Of a DNA stretch of 64,000 nucleotides, positions 56,493 through 64,000 are shown piece by piece. The stretch comes from Pseudomonas fluorescens. GTDB taxonomy: Bacteria > Pseudomonadota > Gammaproteobacteria > Pseudomonadales > Pseudomonadaceae. The notes under the pieces are model-generated. The model did not search any database. It worked only from the letters and a program-made list of their open reading frames with translations, and was not told where the DNA came from. Position 1 is the first letter of the stretch. Every line of letters starts with the position of its first letter. Position numbers and translations under genes: made by a program. Location: contig NZ_CP015637.1 in the NCBI RefSeq assembly GCF_001708445.1, positions 745,001-809,000 on the forward strand, written 5' to 3'.

Positions 56493-57112
56493 CCACTTCT
56501 GTTGCAACACCTTGGATCCTTGGCCTCACTGGCGGTATCGGCAGCGGCAAAAGCGCTGCGGCCCAGCACTTTGTCGACCTGGGCGTCGACCTGGTGGATG
56601 CCGACCACGCCGCCCGTTGGGTGGTCGAGCCTGGCCGTCCGGCGCTCGCCCGCATCGCCGAACACTTTGGTGCCGGCGTGCTGCAGCGCGACGGCCAACT
56701 GGACCGCGCCGCGCTGCGCAAGCTGATCTTTGAAGTCCCCGAAGAACGCCGCTGGCTGGAAGCCTTGCTGCACCCATTGATTGGCGAGGAGATTCGCAAT
56801 CACCTGGCCCGCGCCCGATCGCCGTATGCGATCCTGGTGTCACCGCTGCTGATCGAATCCGGCCAGTACCACATGACCCAGCGCATCCTGGTGATCGATG
56901 TACCGCAATCCCTGCAGATTCAGCGTACCCTGCTGCGCGACGGCATCAGCGAACAACAGGTGCAGGCGATTCTCAAGGCCCAGTCCAGCCGCGAAGACCG
57001 CCTGAACCATGCCGATGACGTACTGGTCAATGACCGAGACCTCGCCTGGCTGCACAGCGAGGTCGAGCGACTGCACCACTTTTACCTTACTTTGCGTGGA
57101 GGCCGATCATGA
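56489..57112 (+). CDS. coaE: Dephospho-CoA kinase
   Basis: A 207-residue cytoplasmic kinase for the last step of coenzyme A synthesis. Walker [15 protein letters not shown] is at residues 12-25; the family LID motif and [17 protein letters not shown] follow. It overlaps pilD and yacG by 4 bp each (ATGA), so pilC-pilD-coaE-yacG is one tightly coupled operon, as in P. aeruginosa. Confidence 0.96.
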   Translation: MTTSVATPWILGLTGGIGSGKSAAAQHFVDLGVDLVDADHAARWVVEPGRPALARIAEHFGAGVLQRDGQLDRAALRKLIFEVPEERRWLEALLHPLIGEEIRNHLARARSPYAILVSPLLIESGQYHMTQRILVIDVPQSLQIQRTLLRDGISEQQVQAILKAQSSREDRLNHADDVLVNDRDLAWLHSEVERLHHFYLTLRGGRS

Positions 57113-57309
57113 GCCAACCCTTGACCGTCGAATGCCCAACCTGCGGCGCACCCGTGGAATGGAAAGCGACCAACCTCAACCGGCCGTTCTGCTCGGACCG
57201 TTGCAAGCTCATCGACCTGGGCGCCTGGGCCGCTGAGGAACACAAGATCCCCGTGGCGCCGGACGCCGAAGACGAGCTGTTTTCCGAAGACCTGCCGCCG
57301 CGCCATTAA
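57109..57309 (+). CDS. yacG: DNA gyrase inhibitor YacG, zinc ribbon
   Basis: A 66-residue zinc protein. Two Cys pairs, [10 protein letters not shown] and [15 protein letters not shown], form the site, with the acidic C-terminal tail ([10 protein letters not shown]). In E. coli YacG binds and inhibits GyrB. It overlaps coaE by 4 bp and the opposite-strand small gene by 4 bp. Confidence 0.93.
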   Translation: MSQPLTVECPTCGAPVEWKATNLNRPFCSDRCKLIDLGAWAAEEHKIPVAPDAEDELFSEDLPPRH

Positions 57310-57521
57310 GGCCGCATAAAGGCATATTCCTGCTGGTCGTCGAGGTTCTCTGCAAGGTATTGCAACTCGTCGGCCAGGTCTTCGAAACTGCGCACACCTT
57401 TGCTCTGCTGCACCACGGCGCTGAGCATCGCGCGCAGGGTCAAGCCTGGGTCAAAACCGATTTCCTGCGCCGCGTCCTGGCTTCTGCGCAACTCCTGCCG
57501 TGCCCACTCATACACACTCAT
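57306..57521 (-). CDS. Small protein behind an Anr-type box
   Basis: A 71-residue soluble, helical, acidic protein: [22 protein letters not shown].. with [46 protein letters not shown] do not recognise a named function. It has no Cys and no membrane segment. GGGAG precedes the ATG. A TTGAC-N4-GTCAA dyad centred 73 bp upstream suggests control by the oxygen regulator Anr. It converges on yacG with a 4-bp overlap. Confidence 0.7.
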   Translation of the reverse strand: MSVYEWARQELRRSQDAAQEIGFDPGLTLRAMLSAVVQQSKGVRSFEDLADELQYLAENLDDQQEYAFMRP

Positions 57522-57587
57522 GATTTGTACTCCCGCCTTGCTCAGGAAAAGTTTCGCAAAGCATGGGCCTGCCCCGCTGCGAGCGAT

Positions 57588-57601
57588 TTGACCTGGGTCA
57601 A
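57588..57601 (-). promoter_or_regulatory. Anr/FNR-type box
   Basis: TTGACCTGGGTCAA, a perfect dyad close to the Anr consensus TTGAT-N4-ATCAA. Its centre is 73 bp before the 71-residue gene, leaving room for a promoter at -41.5 spacing (a CATGCT -10-like element) and a ~30-nt leader. It overlaps the 3-prime end of the next upstream gene by 4 bases. Confidence 0.6.
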
Positions 57602-58287
57602 GTCTGCGAATCGTCGTCCTTCCAGGGTGCCGAGAGGTAGCGGGTGCGATTGAATGTCTCCAGCCATTCCGGGCAAAACACCACCAGCGCGCTGATCACC
57701 ATGCCGTTGATAAAGGCTTCTGGAAAGATGATCAGCCACAGGTAACCGACAAAATCCTCCAGCCATTCCGGCATTGCAAAACGCCCGTCGAACCACAACA
57801 ACCCCAGCCCCACCAGCAGGCAGAGCAAGGCTGACAGCGCAGCGGCAAAAAAACCGGAACAGAAGATATACACGAAGGGATTGCGTGGCTGCGCTCGTTC
57901 CACCAGCAACGCGCAGGCTTCGGTGACCAGCACGGGCAGCACGACCAGCAGCAGGCCGTTGATGCCTACCGCCGCCAGGTCCTGGCGCCCCAACAGCATC
58001 AAGCCCAACTGGGCGGCAAACCCGCCGACAATTGCCAACGGCCAATCGAGCAACAGAGTAACGGCGGTCATGCCGATAAAGTGGTAGGAGACGCCGGTGT
58101 CGAAATCCCGCCGCACCAGCCATAACATGAACAGCGCGAACACCGTGCCAAACAGCAAATGCTGGCGCCGCCGATCGGCGAACAGCTCGACCCACGGCGA
58201 GCGCAGGATCGCCCATAGCAGCACAGGCGCATACAGCAACCAGCCAATGCCGAGGGTAGCCGGCGCCAGCACTGCCGCACTGATCAC
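57598..58287 (-). CDS. CbiM-like energy-coupling-factor permease/substrate component
   Basis: A 229-residue membrane protein with about six hydrophobic helices. The pattern HFIGMTAVTLLLDWPLAIVGGFAAQLGL (about 68-95) and the C-terminal PEAFINGMVISALVVF resemble CbiM-type ECF transporter S components, usually for Co/Ni. No CbiQ or CbiO gene is near. The start is GTG at 58287, overlapping the upstream stop by 4 bp (GTGA). It lacks the classic N-terminal His-x-x-D metal motif at position 2, so another role or ligand is possible. Confidence 0.7.
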   Translation of the reverse strand: MISAAVLAPATLGIGWLLYAPVLLWAILRSPWVELFADRRRQHLLFGTVFALFMLWLVRRDFDTGVSYHFIGMTAVTLLLDWPLAIVGGFAAQLGLMLLGRQDLAAVGINGLLLVVLPVLVTEACALLVERAQPRNPFVYIFCSGFFAAALSALLCLLVGLGLLWFDGRFAMPEWLEDFVGYLWLIIFPEAFINGMVISALVVFCPEWLETFNRTRYLSAPWKDDDSQT

Positions 58288-58751
58288 GGCTTGACCTGTT
58301 CCAGGGCTTGGCGCAGTTCCGCGGCCGAGCTGTACTCGTGTTGAGCAATCAACTTGCCGTTATCCAGTTGCAGCCAGAGCACTTTATCCGCGGGCGCGGG
58401 ATAGCGCGGAGCAATACGGGCGTCCCGGTCGAGCATCACCCGATAGTTGTAGGCTTGCATCGCCGGCACTGCGAACAACTTGGCGACCAGCCGAGGCATG
58501 CGCTGGATGTCTGCGACAAACACCGCGTGGCGCGCCTCGAGATAACCTTTGGGCTGGCCTTGCAAAGCCGCGTCCACCTGCTTGGCGGCGTCCATGCTGC
58601 GGGCGACCAACAGGATCTGCGCCTGGTCATCCAGGGTGTAGGCCTGATCGAACTGATCCAACAGGGTCCAGGGCGCCACGCGCTCGCCCACCTCAACGGC
58701 CTGGGCCCAGACAGGCAACAGACTCAGCAACAGCACGGCAAAAAACTTCAC
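58284..58751 (-). CDS. Exported thioredoxin-fold-like protein
   Basis: A 155-residue periplasmic protein. A signal peptide (MKFFAVLLLSLLPVWAQA) precedes a compact domain starting VEVGERVAPWTLLDQFDQAYTLDD, like the N-terminus of peroxiredoxin/thioredoxin-fold proteins, but no CxxC is present, so classic disulfide activity is absent. I choose GTG at 58751 because GAGG lies 6 bases before it; ATG at 58763 has no such site. It is coupled to the CbiM-like gene by a 4-bp overlap. Confidence 0.7.
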   Translation of the reverse strand: MKFFAVLLLSLLPVWAQAVEVGERVAPWTLLDQFDQAYTLDDQAQILLVARSMDAAKQVDAALQGQPKGYLEARHAVFVADIQRMPRLVAKLFAVPAMQAYNYRVMLDRDARIAPRYPAPADKVLWLQLDNGKLIAQHEYSSAAELRQALEQVKP

Positions 58752-58851
58752 TGCACACCTCATGCTAGGGAGAACGGACAAGTGGCCAGTCTACACCGAG
58801 CTTTTGCGGCGGGACTTCCTGCCGTCATCATTTGGACGCTAAGCTGCATGC

Positions 58852-59481
58852 ATGGATGACTCAGATTATTTGCGCCTGCTCACCGTAGCGGCCGAACAAG
58901 CCAACGCGTTCCTGTCCAATGCCCGCAAATGGGAGCGTGAGCGTTGGGTCTGCCAACGCCTGCTGCAAGGCTTGAATGTGCCGTACCGCGCCGAAGAGTT
59001 TCACGCCGCCGGGCAGGAACCACCGGACGTACTGTTTCGCGACGCCAGTTTCGAGGTGTTCTTCGTACTGGATGAGGGGCGGCGCCTGAACGACGAATGG
59101 CGCGATGAACTGTTGCGTCGGCGCAGTGCGTTCTCCCTAAGCCAACTGGTTCGGCGCGAAGCCAAGCCGCGACGAATTCCGGCCCATGAGTTCCTGTTGC
59201 GCCTGGCGCCGACCCTGCGCAAAAAAGCGCACAACTACAAAGAGCGCGGGATGGACCTGGGCGAGTTGGATATCGTCGCGTTTGCCAGCCTCAAGCGCGA
59301 AGTCCTGGACCTCAACAGTCACTTCCCGCCGCCCACCGAGTACCTGCGCCAGGGCTGGCGCTCGCTGTCACTGGTGGGGCCGACGTTTGCACGGGTGCTG
59401 TTCGCCCACCCGGACGCGCCGGATTTCTTGCGCAACAACCTGGGCCGCAGCATAGTGTTCGACGTGGGCATCAGCCTGTGA
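58852..59481 (+). CDS. DUF1780 protein
   Basis: A 209-residue soluble, basic protein of the Pseudomonas DUF1780 family. Marks are NARKWERERWVCQRLLQGL, PPDVLFRDASFEVFFVLDEGRRLNDEW (about 55-82) and VLDLNSHFPPPTEYLRQGWRSLSLVGPTFARVLF. The central part (FEVFFVLDEGRR) hints at a PD-(D/E)xK nuclease-like core, but that is a guess. It has one Cys and no signal peptide. It is divergent from the preceding pair. A small membrane protein and ndh follow on the same strand. Confidence 0.85.
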   Translation: MDDSDYLRLLTVAAEQANAFLSNARKWERERWVCQRLLQGLNVPYRAEEFHAAGQEPPDVLFRDASFEVFFVLDEGRRLNDEWRDELLRRRSAFSLSQLVRREAKPRRIPAHEFLLRLAPTLRKKAHNYKERGMDLGELDIVAFASLKREVLDLNSHFPPPTEYLRQGWRSLSLVGPTFARVLFAHPDAPDFLRNNLGRSIVFDVGISL

Positions 59482-59570
59482 CACGGGCACAGGCTACGCT
59501 TATAGCGTTTGCGCCCACCCACCGACTGTAACGTGGCGCCCTTCTGCAACGTCTACCTGACGAGGCCTTT

Positions 59571-59744
59571 ATGACCAGCCGCCTGAACCCCGATGACCAA
59601 CAGCATGTCGAAGAGTACCTGCAACTCTCCCAGAACCAAGTCGAGCGCAAGCCTTTCCGGCCATGGCTGCTCCTTGTGGTGGTGCTGGTGGCGGTGATTG
59701 GGCTCGGCCTGCTGAGCCGCCTTTTGAGTTACCTGACGCTATGA
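59571..59744 (+). CDS. Small single-helix membrane protein, DUF3094-like
   Basis: A 57-residue protein: MTSRLNPDDQQHVEEYLQLS, then a basic stretch (ERKPFRPW) and one transmembrane helix (about 32-54), ending LLSYLTL. The layout matches the DUF3094 family of Pseudomonas. ACGAGG lies 8 bases before the ATG. It sits between the DUF1780 gene and ndh, as in P. aeruginosa from memory. The function is unknown; a cytoplasmic N-terminus and proximity to ndh hint at a respiratory-chain accessory. Confidence 0.82.
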   Translation: MTSRLNPDDQQHVEEYLQLSQNQVERKPFRPWLLLVVVLVAVIGLGLLSRLLSYLTL

Positions 59745-59804
59745 GCTGCCTGGCGCTCGCGGGGGTAACTGCTCCGATTTCTTTTAGCCTTGCGAGATAT
59801 CCCC

Positions 59805-61103
59805 ATGACCCATCGTATTATTATCGTCGGCGGCGGCGCCGGCGGCCTGGAGTTGGCTACCCGCCTGGGTAAGACTCTGGGAAAACGCGGCACCGCCAGC
59901 ATCACGCTGGTGGATACCAACCTGACCCATATCTGGAAGCCCTTGCTGCATGAAGTGGCCGCCGGCTCGCTGAACTCTTCGGAAGACGAACTCAACTACG
60001 TCGCCCAGGCCAAATGGAACCACTTCGAGTTCCAACTGGGGCGCATGAGCGGGCTCGACCGTGAACAGAAGAAAATCCAGCTGGCGGCGACCCTCGATGA
60101 AGAAGGCCGCGAACTGGTGCCTGCGCGCGTGCTGGGCTATGACAGCCTGGTGATCGCGGTCGGCAGCACCACGAATGACTTCGGCACCGAAGGCGCAGCG
60201 CAACACTGTCTGTTCCTCGACACGCGCAAACAGGCGGAACGCTTCCATCAGCAACTGCTCAACCACTACCTGCGCGCCCATGCCGGGCAAACCGACGTGG
60301 TGGAAAAGATCAGCGTCGCCATCGTCGGTGCGGGAGCAACCGGTGTCGAACTGGCGGCCGAACTGCATAACGCCGCCCACGAACTGGCGGCTTATGGCCT
60401 GGATCGCATCAAACCCGAAAACATGCATATCACCTTGATCGAAGCCGGCCCACGGGTGCTGCCCGCCCTGCCGGAGCGGATTGGCGGGCCGGTGCATAAG
60501 ACCCTGGAGAAGCTTGGCGTGACGGTGCTGACCAACTCGGCGGTCAGCGAAGTGACGGCCGACGCGCTGATCACCAGCAGCGGCCAAGTGATTCCGGCCA
60601 GCCTGAAAGTGTGGGCCGCCGGCATCCGCGCGCCAGCCTTCCTCAAGGACATCGACGGCCTGGAAACCAACCGCATCAATCAACTGCAGGTACTGCCGAC
60701 GCTGCAAACCACCCGCGATGAAAACATCTTCGCCTTCGGTGACTGCGCCGCCTGCCCGCAACCCGGCACCGACCGCAACGTGCCGCCACGCGCCCAGGCC
60801 GCGCACCAGCAGGCTTCATTGCTGGCCAAATCGTTGAAGCTGCGGATCGAAGGCAAGGACCTGCCATCGTACAAGTACACCGACTACGGCTCGTTGATCT
60901 CGCTGTCGCGCTTCTCGGCGGTGGGTAACCTGATGGGCAACCTGACAGGCAGCGTGATGCTCGAAGGCTGGCTGGCGCGGATGTTCTATGTGTCGCTGTA
61001 CCGCATGCACCAGATGGCACTGTATGGCGTCTTCCGCACGGCGATGCTGATGCTGGGCAGCAGGATCGGGCGCGGGACCGAGCCGCGACTCAAGCTTCAC
61101 TGA
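59805..61103 (+). CDS. ndh: Type II NADH:quinone dehydrogenase
   Basis: A 432-residue peripheral flavoprotein that passes electrons from NADH to quinone without proton pumping. FAD-binding motif IIIVGGGAGGLELATRLG (residues 5-22), NAD-binding IVGAGATGVELAAELHNAA (about 174-192), and the FAD block NIFAFGDCAACPQPGTDRNVPPRAQAAHQQ near residue 306. The C-terminal amphipathic/hydrophobic region (from about 385) would attach it to the membrane. The ATG at 59805 is the conserved start (MTHRIIIVGGG), not the upstream one. Confidence 0.94.
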   Translation: MTHRIIIVGGGAGGLELATRLGKTLGKRGTASITLVDTNLTHIWKPLLHEVAAGSLNSSEDELNYVAQAKWNHFEFQLGRMSGLDREQKKIQLAATLDEEGRELVPARVLGYDSLVIAVGSTTNDFGTEGAAQHCLFLDTRKQAERFHQQLLNHYLRAHAGQTDVVEKISVAIVGAGATGVELAAELHNAAHELAAYGLDRIKPENMHITLIEAGPRVLPALPERIGGPVHKTLEKLGVTVLTNSAVSEVTADALITSSGQVIPASLKVWAAGIRAPAFLKDIDGLETNRINQLQVLPTLQTTRDENIFAFGDCAACPQPGTDRNVPPRAQAAHQQASLLAKSLKLRIEGKDLPSYKYTDYGSLISLSRFSAVGNLMGNLTGSVMLEGWLARMFYVSLYRMHQMALYGVFRTAMLMLGSRIGRGTEPRLKLH

Positions 61104-61130
61104 CAACACGGTCCCTGATGGGGCTCGGCT

Positions 61131-61220
61131 AATGGGGGCGGGGGCTTGCGCCCGATGACGGTGAGTCGGCTGAGTAATGAGTGACTGACACACTGCTATC
61201 GGGAGCAAGCCCCCTCCCAT
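61131..61220. repeat. REPIN, GGGGGCTTGCGCCCGAT class (degenerate)
   Basis: AATGGGGGCGGGGGCTTGCG on the left and an inverse unit on the right (CTATCGGGAGCAAGCCCCCT) flank about 40 bp. Both units carry single changes from the other copies in this window, so it is a diverged member. It lies in the convergent gap between ndh and the tRNA operon. Confidence 0.85.
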
Positions 61221-61254
61221 ATTCGCTTTGTGTTGGATTTGAGAAAATTCCAGG

Positions 61255-61293
61255 CAAAAAAAATCCCCGTATCTTTCGATACGAGGATTTTTA
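61255..61293 (-). terminator. Terminator of the tRNA operon
   Basis: On the minus strand AAAAATCCTCGTATC pairs with GATACGGGGATTTTT (one mismatch pair) across GAAA, ending in eight T residues. It lies 4 bp after the last tRNA. Confidence 0.88.
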
Positions 61294-61296
61294 ATA

Positions 61297-61373
61297 TGGT
61301 CGGGGTAAGGGGATTCGAACTCCTGACATCCTGCTCCCAAAGCAGGCGCGCTACCGGACTGCGCTATACCCCG
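61297..61373 (-). tRNA. tRNA-Pro (TGG), copy 2 in transcription order
   Basis: 77 nt on the minus strand with encoded CCA; acceptor CGGGGTA, anticodon TGG in CTTTGGGAG, T loop GTTCGAATC. Its sequence is identical to the other tRNA-Pro at 61548. Confidence 0.95.
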
Positions 61374-61466
61374 GTAAAAAAAGGCGACCTTTCAGTCGCC
61401 TTTCACGACCAGGGCTTTTGACCTCTGATCTTAAGATCTGATTCCAGCGTTAACTGGTCTCAAAAA

Positions 61467-61542
61467 TGGTGGGTCGTGTGGGATTCGAACCTACGACCAA
61501 TTGGTTAAAAGCCAACTGCTCTACCAACTGAGCTAACGACCC
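61467..61542 (-). tRNA. tRNA-Lys (TTT)
   Basis: 76 nt on the minus strand with encoded CCA; acceptor GGGTCGT, anticodon TTT in the loop CTTTTAA, T loop GTTCGAATC. It lies between the two identical tRNA-Pro genes. Confidence 0.95.
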
Positions 61543-61547
61543 AAAAA

Positions 61548-61624
61548 TGGTCGGGGTAAGGGGATTCGAACTCCTGACATCCTGCTCCCAAAGCAGGCGC
61601 GCTACCGGACTGCGCTATACCCCG
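61548..61624 (-). tRNA. tRNA-Pro (TGG), copy 1 in transcription order
   Basis: 77 nt on the minus strand with encoded CCA, identical to the copy at 61297. It is 5 bp from tRNA-Lys and 10 bp from tRNA-Asn. Confidence 0.95.
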
Positions 61625-61634
61625 GTTTTGAAAT

Positions 61635-61710
61635 TGGCTCCGTGACCAGGACTCGAACCTGGGACCCAATGATTAACAGTCATTTGCTCTACCGACTGAG
61701 CTATCACGGA
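61635..61710 (-). tRNA. tRNA-Asn (GTT)
   Basis: 76 nt on the minus strand with encoded CCA; acceptor TCCGTGA, anticodon GTT in CTGTTAA, T loop GTTCGAGTC. It is the first gene of the four-tRNA operon. Confidence 0.95.
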
Positions 61711-61800
61711 ACTACACATTTCAAATTTACAACTTTTACTGCGATACAACCTTCTCTTCGATCCGTCCGTATCGCTACGTTCGTGTCTCTGAGGCGCGCT

Positions 61801-61828
61801 ATTCTACAATCTTAAAAACCCCTGTCAA
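61801..61828 (-). promoter_or_regulatory. Sigma-70 promoter of the tRNA operon
   Basis: On the minus strand TTGACA, a 16-base spacer and TAGAAT, followed by a GC-rich discriminator (AGCGCGC). This is nearly consensus and typical of stringently controlled stable-RNA promoters. The first tRNA starts about 90 bp downstream. Confidence 0.85.
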
Positions 61829-61960
61829 CCCTTTAAATTGCTTTTAAGACAATGATTTGCGCTTCTTTCTGATTTCTCCTTGGGGAGAAGAAACCCGTGG
61901 GCTGACGTTGCTGCGGGGCGCACTTTACAAGCCTTTGCCTTACAGTTCAACGCCCTAACG

Positions 61961-61988
61961 AAAAAAAAGGCCCCGCAATGCGGGGCCT
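61961..61988 (-). terminator. Terminator of clpB
   Basis: On the minus strand GGCCCCGC pairs with GCGGGGCC across ATT, ending in eight T residues. It lies 26 bp after the clpB stop codon. Confidence 0.9.
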
Positions 61989-62013
61989 CCTCTTATCGCC
62001 ATACAGGCAAGGC

Positions 62014-64000
<1,987 letters not shown>

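Larger units (their letters stand above)
61711..62013. other. Gene-free region between tRNA operon and clpB
   Basis: This 303-bp stretch holds the tRNA promoter (61801-61828) and the clpB terminator (61961-61988), with no open frame of convincing length and no other structure that I recognise. Confidence 0.75.

Noticed and set aside
20569..61220. Repeated GC-rich inverted elements as a possible CRISPR array
   Set aside because: They occur as isolated inverted pairs with no regular spacers and no cas genes; they are REPINs.

Overview
The window is a GC-rich chromosomal segment of a Pseudomonas, most probably of the P. fluorescens group. The evidence is the roxSR, dppA/opdP/dppBCDF, piuABC, speC, ampDE, nadC and pilACD-coaE-yacG-ndh gene sets, an OprD-family porin, a fructose PTS with a Cra box of the Pseudomonas type, and paired REP elements (REPINs) of two sequence classes. 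Comparisons with P. aeruginosa gene order below are from memory, not from an alignment.

Layout. 1-4.7 kb: a YddA/SbmA-like exporter, the redox two-component pair roxSR and a divergent periplasmic SIMPL-domain protein. 4.98-7.84 kb: a lone 950-residue cysteine-free protein resembling the dermonecrotic-toxin-like DUF6543 family, placed between conserved neighbours. 7.9-20.6 kb: a dipeptide/oligopeptide uptake locus with three tandem DppA-like binding proteins, the OpdP-like porin, a fourth binding protein and DppBCDF. 20.7-28.3 kb: a small acidic exported protein, prfC, an osmoprotectant-type ABC importer and ornithine decarboxylase with a long structured leader. 28.3-34.9 kb: iron uptake (a Sel1-repeat protein and PiuC opposite PiuA and a PepSY/flavoreductase fusion). 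35-44.7 kb: a Tat-exported PhoD-like phosphatase, the fruBKA operon and the divergent regulator FruR, then a TatD-family nuclease. 44.8-51.7 kb: a chemoreceptor, ampDE, a DUF1631 protein and nadC.

51.8-57.5 kb: a minor pilus locus, tRNA-Thr / O-antigen-ligase-like protein / pilin facing pilC-pilD-coaE-yacG. No pilB ATPase gene lies between pilA and pilC, where P. aeruginosa has one. 57.3-61.1 kb: small conserved Pseudomonas genes, one behind an Anr-type box, and ndh. 61.3-61.8 kb: a four-gene tRNA operon (Asn-Pro-Lys-Pro in transcription order) with a strong promoter and terminator. From 62 kb the window ends inside clpB.

Most of the window is ordinary backbone. The items most worth a second look are the orphan toxin-like gene, the pil locus without pilB but with a pilin-linked ligase, the structured speC leader that may encode a small RNA, and the Anr-box-linked small gene.
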